NCBI RefSeq assembly: GCF_001425865.1
Contig: NZ_LMDS01000005.1
Coordinates: 932,890 to 996,889, forward strand
DNA from: Rhizobacter sp. Root404
GTDB lineage: Bacteria > Pseudomonadota > Gammaproteobacteria > Burkholderiales > Burkholderiaceae_C
Length of the DNA stretch: 64,000 nt
Reading direction: 5' to 3'
Of this stretch, positions 8,210-17,886 are shown piece by piece. The notes under the pieces are model-generated. The model had not been told where the DNA came from. It saw only the letters and a list, made by a program, of their open reading frames with translations, and made no database searches. The position numbers were made by a program, and so were the translations under genes. How positions within the stretch are numbered: position 1 is the first letter of the stretch; each line of letters opens with the position of its first letter.

Positions 8210-8701
8210 ATGAACCCGAGCACCGACGGCCCGATGACGATCGGAGAACTCGCGCAGCGCAGCGGCGTGGCGACCAGCGCGCTGCGCCACTACGAATCGC
8301 TCGGGCTCATCCAGAGCCCGCGCAGCGACGGCAATCACCGCCGGTACGCGCGCAGCACGCTGCGCCGGGTCGCCTTCGTGCGGGCCGCGCAGGCGGTCGG
8401 GCTGACGCTGGATGCCATTGGCGCGGCACTGGCCACGCTGCCTGACGGGCGCACCCCGACTGCCGCCGACTGGAACCGGCTCGCCCGTGGGTGGGCGCCG
8501 CTCATCGACGCCCGCATCGACGCCCTGACCCGCCTGCGCGACAAGCTCACCGGCTGCATCGGCTGCGGATGCCTCTCGCTGCAGCGTTGCGCGCTCTACA
8601 ACCCAGGCGACGTGGCCGGCGGTCGCGGACCGGGCCCGCGCTGGTTGATGGGCGACTCCCCGCCCGAGCCAGCCGTCAAACCGGCCGCTTTGCGGAAATG
8701 A
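8210..8701 (+). CDS. soxR: redox-sensitive transcriptional activator SoxR
   Basis: A 163-residue MerR-family regulator. The N-terminal winged helix (MTIGELAQRSGVATSALRHY, from residue 9) is followed by a dimerisation helix. A cysteine cluster at residues 116, 119, 121 and 127 has the exact C-x2-C-x-C-x5-C spacing that holds the SoxR 2Fe-2S cluster. Oxidation of the cluster turns on target promoters. The ATG lies 17 bases from the SoxR box. The 3' end overlaps the convergent CoA-binding protein gene by 26 bases. The tail after the cluster is somewhat longer than in enteric SoxR. Confidence 0.93.
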   Translation: MNPSTDGPMTIGELAQRSGVATSALRHYESLGLIQSPRSDGNHRRYARSTLRRVAFVRAAQAVGLTLDAIGAALATLPDGRTPTAADWNRLARGWAPLIDARIDALTRLRDKLTGCIGCGCLSLQRCALYNPGDVAGGRGPGPRWLMGDSPPEPAVKPAALRK

Positions 8702-9137
8702 CGCGGGTGTTGACGCCGGCCCAGTGGAGCCCGCCGAACAGGCGCGCGTGCTCGATCTTGACGCAGCGGTCCATCACGGTGTCCAGGCCCGCGGCGCGGG
8801 CGAGTTCGGCGGCCTCGCGGTTGACGACGCCGATCTGCTGCCACAGGCAGCGGGCACCGATCGCGACGGCCTGCTGGGCGATCGGCAACACGTCCTCGGT
8901 GCGGCGGAACACGTCGACCATGTCGACGCGCTCGCCGATCGCGTCGAGGCTGGGGTAGCAGCGCACGCCGAGCACCTCGGCATAGCGCGGATTGACCGGG
9001 ATGATCCGGTACCCGTGCTGCTGCATGTACTTGGCCGCGAAATAGCTGGGACGATGCCATTCACCGGACAGCCCGACGACGGCGATCGTGCGGCACTCCC
9101 GCAGGATGCGGCGCAAGGTGGAGATGTCGTCGGACAT
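8676..9137 (-). CDS. CoA-binding protein (YccU-like)
   Basis: A 153-residue single-domain protein with a Rossmann-type CoA-binding fold like the N-terminal part of succinyl-CoA synthetase alpha. The signature segments are RTIAVVGLSGEWHRPSYFAAKYM, RIIPVNPRY and VFRRTEDVLPIAQQAVAIGA, then a late CVKIEHARLF. It is a widespread small protein of unknown physiological role. It is convergent with soxR and overlaps its last 26 bases. mdoH lies 14 bases upstream on the same strand, so it may be the last gene of the mdoGH transcript. Confidence 0.85.
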   Translation of the reverse strand: MSDDISTLRRILRECRTIAVVGLSGEWHRPSYFAAKYMQQHGYRIIPVNPRYAEVLGVRCYPSLDAIGERVDMVDVFRRTEDVLPIAQQAVAIGARCLWQQIGVVNREAAELARAAGLDTVMDRCVKIEHARLFGGLHWAGVNTRVISAKRPV

Positions 9138-9151
9138 GCGCGGTTCGTCCT

Positions 9152-11434
9152 TCAGTGCGCGGAGGCGATCGAATCCTCGGCCTGCGCCGCGTCTTGGGCC
9201 GCGGGCGACACGGCACCCTGCGCCGCGACGGCCGCGACGCCCCAGTCCGGATGCGCGCCCGCGCGCAGCACCCGCGCGCGCAACGCCGCCAGCGCCTGCG
9301 CATCGCCCAGCAGACGCAGGCGGTCGGCGTTGCTCAGCGCTCCCGGGCCGTCCGCGGCGGCGCGCTCGACCAGGCGGGCCTGCGCCACGGCCTTGGCGCC
9401 CTGCGCGGCGGGCCGCGCCGGAATCGAGCGCAGCACGGCGGTGTGGACAGCGGCATCGGTCACCGCCTCGGTGAAGACCGGCAGCACTTCGAACGCCGCG
9501 GCATAGCGGTCGGCCTCGGCGAGCACCGCCGGTTGCGACAGCTCTTCGGGGATCAGGAAGATGCCGCGCCGGCGCAGCCAGCGCCCCGGCGCGGCACGGC
9601 TGGTCCAGGCCGACAGTGGGATTGCCAGCAGCAGCCCCGCCAGCACCGGCGACAACCACCACTGGAACACGGTGCTGCTGATGACGATCACGACGATCCA
9701 GGCCACCGCGAGCAGCGTGTGCACGACGTGGCGGCGGAACGCCTCGCCCCAGCCGGTCGCGGCGTCGTGGCGCGGCGGGGACTTCCACGCCAGCTTGATG
9801 CCGGCGAGCGCCGCCAGCACGAACTGGGTGTGGAACAGCATGCGCACCGGCGCGAGCAGCACCGAGTGCAGGAACTCCAGCAACGCGCTCAGCAGCAGCT
9901 TGCCGGCGCCGCCGTAGCGCCGCCCCTCGCCGCGCGACAGGATCGCGATCAGCGAGATCACCTTCGGCGCCAGCAGCAGCACCGCGGTCAGGCCGAACAG
10001 CGTCAGCATCAGCTTGAAGTTCGCGGTCGGCCAGCTCGGGAAGAGCTGGTACGGCTCGGTGAAATAGGTCGGCACGACGTGCGAGTGGGTCGCGAACAGC
10101 ACCGTCGAGAGCAGCAGGAAGGCGAGCCAGAACGGCGACGACAGGTAGGCCAGCACGCCGGTCACAAACACCGTGCGGTGCACCGGGTGCAGGCCGGGCT
10201 CGAACGTCAGGCGCGAGTTCTGCAGGTTGCCCTGGGCCCAGCGCCGGTCGCGGCCGAGTTCGGCCAGCAGGTTCGGCGGCACCTGCTCGTAGCTGCCTTC
10301 GAGGTCGTGCGCGATCCAGACCTTCCAGCCGGCACGGCGCATCAACGCCGCCTCGACGAAATCGTGCGACATCACGCCGCCGGACAGCGAGGTCTTGCCC
10401 GGCAGCGGCGGCAGCGCGCACTGCGCCATGAACGGCTCGATGCGCAGGATCGCGTTGTGGCCCCAGTAGTGCGATTCGCCGAGCTGCCAGTAGTGCAGCC
10501 CGGTCGTGAACAGCGGGCCGTAGACGCGCGAGCAGAACTGCAGGATGCGTGCGTGCGTGGTCTCGTGGCCGGCAGCGCGCGGCGCCGTCTGGATGATGCC
10601 GGTGTCGGGGTGCGCCTCCATCATGCGCACCAGCGAGACCAGGCACTCGCCGCTCATCACGCTGTCGGCGTCGAGCACGATCATGTACTTGTAGTCGGCG
10701 CCGAAGCGGCGGCAGAAGTCCGCCACGTTGCCGGCCTTGCGATGGGTGCGGTGCTGACGCCAGCGGTAGTGGACCCGGGCGGCGTCACCGGCGGCGGCGA
10801 GCGCCTCGGTCAGGTGCGTCCAGGCGACCTGCTCGGCGACGCGCGCGTCCGGATCGTTGGTGTCGCTGAGCACGTAGAAATCGAAGCGCTCGGCCGAGCC
10901 GGTAGCGGCCAGCGACTCGTACGTCGCGCGCAGGCCGGCGAAGACGGTAGCCACGTCCTCGTTGCAGATCGGCATGATCACGGCGGTGCGCGCGTCGGGT
11001 GCGATCGGCATCGCGGCTCCCGCGCCGTGCAGCACGTTGGTGACCGAATGGCGGTCGTGCCCGCGCAGCATCACCCACGCGCCGAGCACGGCGGTCCAGA
11101 AGCCGGCCGAGACCCAACCGAACAGGATCGCGAACAGCACGAGCAGCCCGCGCTCGGCCCAGTCGCGACCATGCTCCGGCATGATGTCGACCATGTAGTC
11201 CGTGCCGATCACGGCGCCCAGGATCACCAGCAGCATCAGCCCGACGCGCCGCAGCATGAAGTGGCGGTCGTTCGGTGCGCCTTCCCAGCTCCGCGGCGCG
11301 CGCCCCTTCAACAGCCGGCGCACCGGCCGCCACAGCGGATGGCCAGCCCAGGACTGGGTTGCCATCGAGCGCCGATGGACCGGCGGCAGCGGCACCGGCA
11401 GACCGTTCGCCGACGGGTGCAGGTCGTCGCTCAC
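9152..11434 (-). CDS. mdoH: glucans biosynthesis glucosyltransferase MdoH (OpgH)
   Basis: A 760-residue inner-membrane family-2 glycosyltransferase that polymerises glucose from UDP-glucose and passes the chain to the periplasm as osmoregulated periplasmic glucan. Membrane helices flank a cytoplasmic GT2 domain with VIMPICNEDV, the metal-binding VLDADSVM and a QxxRW-type DRRWAQGN. More helices follow toward the C-terminus. The start chosen is a GTG that overlaps the mdoG stop (GTGA), giving a normal length and tight coupling to mdoG. The alanine-rich C-terminal tail of about 100 residues is variable in this family. Confidence 0.94.
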   Translation of the reverse strand: MSDDLHPSANGLPVPLPPVHRRSMATQSWAGHPLWRPVRRLLKGRAPRSWEGAPNDRHFMLRRVGLMLLVILGAVIGTDYMVDIMPEHGRDWAERGLLVLFAILFGWVSAGFWTAVLGAWVMLRGHDRHSVTNVLHGAGAAMPIAPDARTAVIMPICNEDVATVFAGLRATYESLAATGSAERFDFYVLSDTNDPDARVAEQVAWTHLTEALAAAGDAARVHYRWRQHRTHRKAGNVADFCRRFGADYKYMIVLDADSVMSGECLVSLVRMMEAHPDTGIIQTAPRAAGHETTHARILQFCSRVYGPLFTTGLHYWQLGESHYWGHNAILRIEPFMAQCALPPLPGKTSLSGGVMSHDFVEAALMRRAGWKVWIAHDLEGSYEQVPPNLLAELGRDRRWAQGNLQNSRLTFEPGLHPVHRTVFVTGVLAYLSSPFWLAFLLLSTVLFATHSHVVPTYFTEPYQLFPSWPTANFKLMLTLFGLTAVLLLAPKVISLIAILSRGEGRRYGGAGKLLLSALLEFLHSVLLAPVRMLFHTQFVLAALAGIKLAWKSPPRHDAATGWGEAFRRHVVHTLLAVAWIVVIVISSTVFQWWLSPVLAGLLLAIPLSAWTSRAAPGRWLRRRGIFLIPEELSQPAVLAEADRYAAAFEVLPVFTEAVTDAAVHTAVLRSIPARPAAQGAKAVAQARLVERAAADGPGALSNADRLRLLGDAQALAALRARVLRAGAHPDWGVAAVAAQGAVSPAAQDAAQAEDSIASAH

Positions 11435-12972
11435 GGCTTCTCCGATTCCGGCGGCACGATGTAGCTCCAGGTCTCGGTCAACACCTTGCCGGACTCGCGG
11501 ATCTGCGCGCGCATCTCGATCGGCTTGGCCGCGTCCTCGCGCTTGACCCGCACCGTCAGGCGCCACATGCCGGTCACCGGATTCAGGAACAGGTTCTTCT
11601 CGCGCAACTGCGCGTTGCCGCCCAGTTCCACGAACGGCTCGGGCTTGGCCTCCGGCTTCAGCTCGCGCAGCGGCGGACCGTCGAAGTCGACGACGAAGTT
11701 CAGGTCCCCGTCGGGCTGCTTGACGTAGCCGCGTCCGCGCCGCGTCTGCACGACCCAGGCGCGCCCGGTCGGCAGCCGACCATCGAGCTGCCAGCGCATC
11801 GTGTAGGCCAGGTCGAAGGGCTTCTTCGGATCGGGCGCCTTGTCGGGCACCCAGTACGCGACGATGTTGTCGTTGGTCTCGTCGGGCGTCGGGATCTGCA
11901 CCAGTTCCACCCGACCAGGCCCCCACTTGCCGCCGGGCTCGACCCAGGCGCTCGGCCGACGCTCGTACAGCGCCTCGGGGTCTTCATAGCTCGCGGTCGA
12001 ACGGTCGCGCTGCATCAGGCCGAAGCCTTGCAGCTGCGTCGACGCGAACGAGGTCACCAGCAGGCGTTTCGGGTTGACCAGCGGCCGCCACACCCACTCG
12101 CCATTGCCGACCGAGACGGACAACCCATCGGAGTCGTGCACCTCGGGCCGGTAGTCGTCCCGATGCCCGGGCTGGTTGTCGCCGAAGAAATACATGCTGT
12201 TCAGCGGCGCGATCCCGAGCTTGGCCACCGCCTCGCGGAAGTAGAGCTTGGCGCTGACCTGGATGACGGTCTCGGTGCCCGGCGTGACGACGAACTTGTA
12301 CGCGCCGGTCAGGTGCTTGGAATCGAGCAGCGCGTAGATCGTCAGCGCGGTGTCGGCTCGGCCGGGGCGGTCGATCCAGAACTCCGTGAAGCGCGCGAAG
12401 TCCTCGCCCGATGGCACCGCGGTGTTGATCGCGAGCCCCCGGGCCGACAACCCGTAGACCTGACCCTTGCCGACCGAACGGAAGTAGCTGGCGCCGAGGA
12501 ACACCAGCACCTCGTCCTTGTAGTTGCGGGTGTTGACCGGGTAATGGACGCGAAACCCGGAGAAGCCGACGTTGCGCAGTTTCTTCGGGTCGATCTTGTT
12601 GCGGCCGTAGTCGAACAGCTCGGTGTCGAACTCCACGCGGCGCGGGCCGCGCGGCTCGACGACATTGATGCGCACCGCGTCCGGAAAATTCTTGCCCGGA
12701 TGGAAATACATCAGCTCGAACGGCAGCTTCTCGGCGCGCCAGGTCGCGCGCTCGGGCTTGAAACGGATGTCGCGCAACGCGTCGTAATCGATCGCGGCGA
12801 GTTCGGCCGGCAGCTTGGTGGCCGGCGCGCGATAGCTGTCGGCGGCGAGCGTGCGCGCGCGCGCCTCGACGTCCTTGATGCCGAAGGCCTGGGCGACGCC
12901 GGGAACGGCGAACGCGAAGCACAGCATCAGCCGCGCAAGCCAGGCGGTCGGGTGGTCGACAGGGAGGTTCAG
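11431..12972 (-). CDS. mdoG: periplasmic glucans biosynthesis protein MdoG (OpgG)
   Basis: A secreted protein of about 513 residues needed, with MdoH, to build osmoregulated periplasmic glucans. The sequence after the signal peptide (hydrophobic core LMLCFAFAVPGVAQA, cleavage before FGIKDVE) aligns in style with the OpgG beta-sandwich protein: YRAPATKLPAELAAIDYDALRDIRF, NSMYFFGDNQ, GDLNFVVDFDG. The start is uncertain. I chose a CTG at 12972 because a GAGG lies 8 bases upstream and the length then equals other MdoG proteins (about 511). An ATG at 12927 would remove the charged N-terminus, and an ATG at 13038 would add 22 odd residues. Confidence 0.92.
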   Translation of the reverse strand: MNLPVDHPTAWLARLMLCFAFAVPGVAQAFGIKDVEARARTLAADSYRAPATKLPAELAAIDYDALRDIRFKPERATWRAEKLPFELMYFHPGKNFPDAVRINVVEPRGPRRVEFDTELFDYGRNKIDPKKLRNVGFSGFRVHYPVNTRNYKDEVLVFLGASYFRSVGKGQVYGLSARGLAINTAVPSGEDFARFTEFWIDRPGRADTALTIYALLDSKHLTGAYKFVVTPGTETVIQVSAKLYFREAVAKLGIAPLNSMYFFGDNQPGHRDDYRPEVHDSDGLSVSVGNGEWVWRPLVNPKRLLVTSFASTQLQGFGLMQRDRSTASYEDPEALYERRPSAWVEPGGKWGPGRVELVQIPTPDETNDNIVAYWVPDKAPDPKKPFDLAYTMRWQLDGRLPTGRAWVVQTRRGRGYVKQPDGDLNFVVDFDGPPLRELKPEAKPEPFVELGGNAQLREKNLFLNPVTGMWRLTVRVKREDAAKPIEMRAQIRESGKVLTETWSYIVPPESEKP

Positions 12973-13112
12973 AGTGGGGCCCTCGGAGTAACGCGTGAAA
13001 GGCGCGTGGTGCAGACCGGGGCGACTCCCGGCCTGCATCGATCGCGCGTGCAAGGCACGAACTCTAAGGGTATTTACCGGCGCAATCGGGCCGGATGGCT
13101 TTGCTTACACCG

Positions 13113-13140
13113 GGACGCGGCGTCATCCGACGCCGCGTCC
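13113..13140 (-). terminator. strong hairpin after aceA
   Basis: A perfect 12-bp GC-rich stem (GGACGCGGCGTC and its complement) with a four-base loop sits 24 bases beyond the aceA stop and before mdoG on the same strand. It has no T-run downstream, so it is either a weak or Rho-assisted terminator or an mRNA 3'-end stabiliser separating aceA from mdoGH. Confidence 0.55.
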
Positions 13141-13163
13141 GGCCACACGGGGCGTGCGTTCGT

Positions 13164-14462
<1,299 letters not shown>

Positions 14463-14546
14463 GGGGAGCTCCAGTCGATGAGGAAAGAAAAAGTGATTCG
14501 CTGGAGTCAAGGATATCGGGCATCGCGCCGATCGACCAGACTTGTA

Positions 14547-14558
14547 TCTTATATAAGA
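14547..14558. promoter_or_regulatory. 12-bp AT palindrome upstream of aceA
   Basis: TCTTATATAAGA is a perfect inverted repeat in the AT-rich gap upstream of aceA, which stands out in GC-rich DNA. Its symmetry and place suggest an operator for a dimeric regulator of the glyoxylate shunt, possibly of GntR type. The identity of the regulator is an inference. A related palindrome with TCTTA/AAGA arms lies at 54167-54178. Confidence 0.5.
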
Positions 14559-14707
14559 CTGTTTTCTTCTTTGAGCAAAATCAATGGCTTACTGCTGGTA
14601 TTTCGTAATGCGGTGTCATTTTCTCAGTCGTGAAAGTCGATGCGGCAGTGCACCATCGCTAGATGTCACAATGTGAAATCAGTTCGCGCGATCGTGAAAC
14701 CCGCGCG

Positions 14708-15421
14708 TCAGTCGGAGACGCCGAGCCAGCGGCGATAGAGCCGATCCGCCATGCGTTGCTGCGCGGGCAGCGCGGCGCGGGCCTGGGCGCGCATCGCGGC
14801 ACCGCTCTGCACCGTGCCCGGATGCTCTTGCGTCTGACGCACGTACGCCGGATCGACGGACGCCGACCAGGCGGCCAGCTTGAACTCGTCGAGCTCGACG
14901 TGGAACTGGATTGCCAGGTGACGCCCGATGGCGAAGGCCTGGTTCGGGCATGCGTCGTTGCCGGCCAGGGGTTCGGCGCCAGGCGGCATTTCGAAACTCT
15001 CGCTGTGCCAGTGGTACACCGTGCGGACGCCTGGGCCGCCGAGCCAGGCGTGCGCCACGTCCGATTCCGCGACAGTGATCGACTGCCAGCCGATCTCCGG
15101 CTGTGGCGAGGTGCGCACCCGCGCGCCCAGCGCGCGCGCCATCAGCTGCCCGCCCAGGCAGTGGCCGATCACCGGGATGTCCGCAGCCATCGCCTGCAGG
15201 ATCAGGCGTTCGGCCTGGCGCAGGTGCGGCAGGTCGTCATTCGCGCTCATTTCGCCGCCGAGCAGCGCGAGGCCGGCATAGCCGTCGATCGACTCCGGGT
15301 AGTGGTCCCCCCGCTCGGCGTTCAAGACGATCGCTCGAATCTGTCGCTCTGCGAGCCACGTTCCAAGGTATCCCGGGCCATCCCCGGAAAGGTTTTGAAG
15401 GATCAGGATCGGGCCGGTCAT
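14708..15421 (-). CDS. class I glutamine amidotransferase-like protein
   Basis: A 237-residue protein of the GMP-synthase-type amidotransferase family. The nucleophile elbow IPVIGHCLGGQ places the cysteine at residue 88, and a histidine in LAIQFHVELDEF matches the second member of the triad. These free-standing domains commonly process gamma-glutamyl or related amides, but the substrate is unknown. The ATG at 15421 follows an AAAGGGGG ribosome site. The gene is divergent from an omega-aminotransferase gene at the edge of the polyamine block, which suggests but does not prove a link to gamma-glutamylated amines. Confidence 0.85.
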   Translation of the reverse strand: MTGPILILQNLSGDGPGYLGTWLAERQIRAIVLNAERGDHYPESIDGYAGLALLGGEMSANDDLPHLRQAERLILQAMAADIPVIGHCLGGQLMARALGARVRTSPQPEIGWQSITVAESDVAHAWLGGPGVRTVYHWHSESFEMPPGAEPLAGNDACPNQAFAIGRHLAIQFHVELDEFKLAAWSASVDPAYVRQTQEHPGTVQSGAAMRAQARAALPAQQRMADRLYRRWLGVSD

Positions 15422-15604
15422 GGCGCCCCCTTTGAAAATCGGGCCAGGCCCCCAGACTGCAGTGCGCCGCGATTCTGCGGCACCGGCCGGATCGCCGCCG
15501 GCCGCGCGCCCGGCCGGGTTGTCCGTGTCACGCAGCGCCCGAACGGGCCGAGCGGTAGACTGTGCCGCCTGAGGCCGGTTGCCGCCATTCTTCGGAGAAC
15601 GAAC

Positions 15605-16969
15605 ATGCACAAAGACGATCCCGCGACCCTTGCTGCGACGCCTGCCGCGCCGACTGCCGCCGCGCCCCAATCAATGGACGCGTTCTGGATGCCCTTCACC
15701 GCCAACCGCCAGTTCAAGGCCGCGCCGCGCCTGCTGGCCAAGGCCAAGGGCATGCATTACTGGACGCCGGAGGGCCGCCAGATCCTCGACGGGATCGCAG
15801 GCCTGTGGTGCGTGAACGCAGGCCATGCGCGACCGAAGATCGTCGAGGCGATCGCCGCGCAGGCGGCCGAGATGGACTTCGCGCCGCCATTCAACATGGC
15901 GCACCCGAAGGCTTTCGAACTGGCCGAGCGACTCGTGCAGCTGACACCGGCCGGGCTGAACAAGGTGTTCTTCGCCAACTCGGGCTCCGAGGCCGTCGAG
16001 ACCGCGCTGAAGATGGCGATCGGCTACCACCGCGCCCGCGGCGACGGCGCGCGCACCCGGCTGATCGGCCGCGAGCGCGGTTACCACGGCGTCAATTTCG
16101 GCGGCATCACGGTCGGCGGGATCGTCGGCAACCGCAAGAGCTTCGGTCCGTTGCTGCCCGGTGCCGATCACCTGCGCCACACCCACGACCTGAGCAAGAA
16201 CGCGTACGCGCGCGGCGTGCCCGAGCACGGCGCCGAGCTGGCGGACGACCTGGAGCGCCTGGTCGCCTTGCACGACGCCTCGACGATCGCCGCGGTGATC
16301 GTCGAGCCGGTCGCCGGCTCCACCGGCGTGCTGCTGCCGCCCAAGGGCTACCTGAAGCGCCTGCGCGAAATCTGCGACAAGCACGGCATCCTGCTGATCT
16401 TCGACGAGGTCATTACCGGTTTCGGTCGCCTCGGTTCGCCGTTCGCGGCCCATCACTTCGACGTGACGCCGGACCTGATGACGGTCGCCAAGGGCATCAC
16501 CAACGGCTGCGTGCCGATGGGTGCGGTGTTCGCCAAGCAGGCGATCCACGACGCGTTCATGACCGGGCCGGAGCACCTGATCGAGTTCCCGCACGGTTAC
16601 ACCTACTCGTCGCATCCGCTGGCGTGCGCCGCCGCGCTCGGCACGCTCGACACCTACGCGGAAGACGGCCTGCTGACCCGCGCCGCCACGATGGCGCCGG
16701 TGTTCGAGAACGCGCTGCACTCTTTGCGCGGCGTGCCGCACGTGATCGACGTGCGCAACATCGGTCTGGTCGGCGGCATCGAACTGCAGCCGATCGCCGG
16801 GCAGCCCGGCAAGCGCGCGTTCGACGCCTTCCTCGAATGCTGGGAGCGTGGGGTGCTGATCCGCACGACCGGCGACACGATCGCGCTGTCGCCGCCGCTG
16901 ATCGTCGAGAACTCGCACATCGACCAGATGGTCAGCACCATCGCCGACGTGCTGAAGCAGCAGGGCTGA
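15605..16969 (+). CDS. omega-amino acid-pyruvate aminotransferase (class III)
   Basis: A 454-residue PLP enzyme of aminotransferase class III. Landmarks are GIAGLWCVNAGH, NSGSEAVETALK, the DEVITGFGR aspartate and the PLP lysine in DLMTVAKGITNG (Lys296). It is closest in style to beta-alanine/omega-amino acid:pyruvate transaminases, which move the terminal amino group of beta-alanine, other omega-amino acids or amines to pyruvate. The start has GGAG 8 bases upstream. It leads the polyamine block, and puuD starts 31 bases later. The exact donor is uncertain. Confidence 0.88.
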   Translation: MHKDDPATLAATPAAPTAAAPQSMDAFWMPFTANRQFKAAPRLLAKAKGMHYWTPEGRQILDGIAGLWCVNAGHARPKIVEAIAAQAAEMDFAPPFNMAHPKAFELAERLVQLTPAGLNKVFFANSGSEAVETALKMAIGYHRARGDGARTRLIGRERGYHGVNFGGITVGGIVGNRKSFGPLLPGADHLRHTHDLSKNAYARGVPEHGAELADDLERLVALHDASTIAAVIVEPVAGSTGVLLPPKGYLKRLREICDKHGILLIFDEVITGFGRLGSPFAAHHFDVTPDLMTVAKGITNGCVPMGAVFAKQAIHDAFMTGPEHLIEFPHGYTYSSHPLACAAALGTLDTYAEDGLLTRAATMAPVFENALHSLRGVPHVIDVRNIGLVGGIELQPIAGQPGKRAFDAFLECWERGVLIRTTGDTIALSPPLIVENSHIDQMVSTIADVLKQQG

Positions 16970-17000
16970 CCGCTCACGGGCGCGCGGTATGCTGTGAAGC

Positions 17001-17786
17001 ATGCCCGCAGCGCCCTCCTCCCGATCGAAACCCGTGGTGCTCGTGCCGGCATGCAACCGCATGCTGGGCGACCACCCGTTCCATGTCGCCGGCAAGAAAT
17101 ACGTCGATGCGGTGCGCCTCGCGGGCTGCCAGCCGCTGATCGTGCCGAGCGCGGCGCCCGATGAACTCGATGCGCTGCTCGACCTGGCCGACGGCGTGCT
17201 GCTGACCGGATCCCAGTCGAACGTCCACCCGAGCCATTTCGCCGAGGACGTGCGCGACCCGTCGCTCCCGCTGGACGCCGACCGCGACGCCTGGACCCTG
17301 CCGCTGATCCCGCGCACGCTGGAACGCGGCATTCCGCTGTTCGCGATCTGCCGCGGCTTCCAGGAGGCCAACGTCGCGCTCGGCGGCTCGCTGCACCAGG
17401 CCGTGCAGGACGTGCCCGACCGGCACGATCACCGCGCGCCCAAGGACGCCCCGGCCGAGGTGCAGTACGGTCTCGCGCACGACGTGCTGGTGCAGCCCGG
17501 CGGCGTGCTCGCGCGCGTGCTCGAGGAGCCGCGCATCCGCGTCAACTCCGTCCACGGCCAGGGGGTGAATCGTCTGGCGAACGGCCTGCGTGTCGAGGCG
17601 CTCGCCCCGGATGGCCTGGTCGAGGCCTTCTCGGTCGCCACAGCGCCCGGCTTCAACCTGAGCGTGCAGTGGCACCCCGAATGGCAGGCGGCGCGCAACC
17701 CGGTGTCGGTCCGCCTGTTCAAGGCATTCGGCGCCGCGTGCGCGGCCTACCGCGACCGGCACCGCCCCCCCGCACCCGATCGATAG
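17001..17786 (+). CDS. puuD: gamma-glutamyl-gamma-aminobutyrate hydrolase
   Basis: A 261-residue class I amidotransferase-like hydrolase (peptidase C26 type). In the Puu putrescine pathway it releases GABA from gamma-glutamyl-GABA. The nucleophile is in FAICRGFQEANVALGG (Cys117), and the catalytic His-Glu pair is in LSVQWHPEWQ. The VLLTGSQSNVHPSHF segment is typical of PuuD. It sits between the omega-aminotransferase and the PuuA-type ligase, consistent with the gamma-glutamyl route. Confidence 0.9.
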   Translation: MPAAPSSRSKPVVLVPACNRMLGDHPFHVAGKKYVDAVRLAGCQPLIVPSAAPDELDALLDLADGVLLTGSQSNVHPSHFAEDVRDPSLPLDADRDAWTLPLIPRTLERGIPLFAICRGFQEANVALGGSLHQAVQDVPDRHDHRAPKDAPAEVQYGLAHDVLVQPGGVLARVLEEPRIRVNSVHGQGVNRLANGLRVEALAPDGLVEAFSVATAPGFNLSVQWHPEWQAARNPVSVRLFKAFGAACAAYRDRHRPPAPDR

Positions 17787-17886
17787 GTGCGCGTCTTGCG
17801 TGGCCCGGATGGCGCCACGCCCGATGTCCTCTCCGATCCCCGGCGCCACGTCAACGAGACGGCCGCGCCCATGCAACAGGTGCCCC

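Noticed and set aside
14463..14510. In-frame 16-codon extension of aceA
   Set aside because: A good GGAG lies before the inner ATG, and isocitrate lyases start there.
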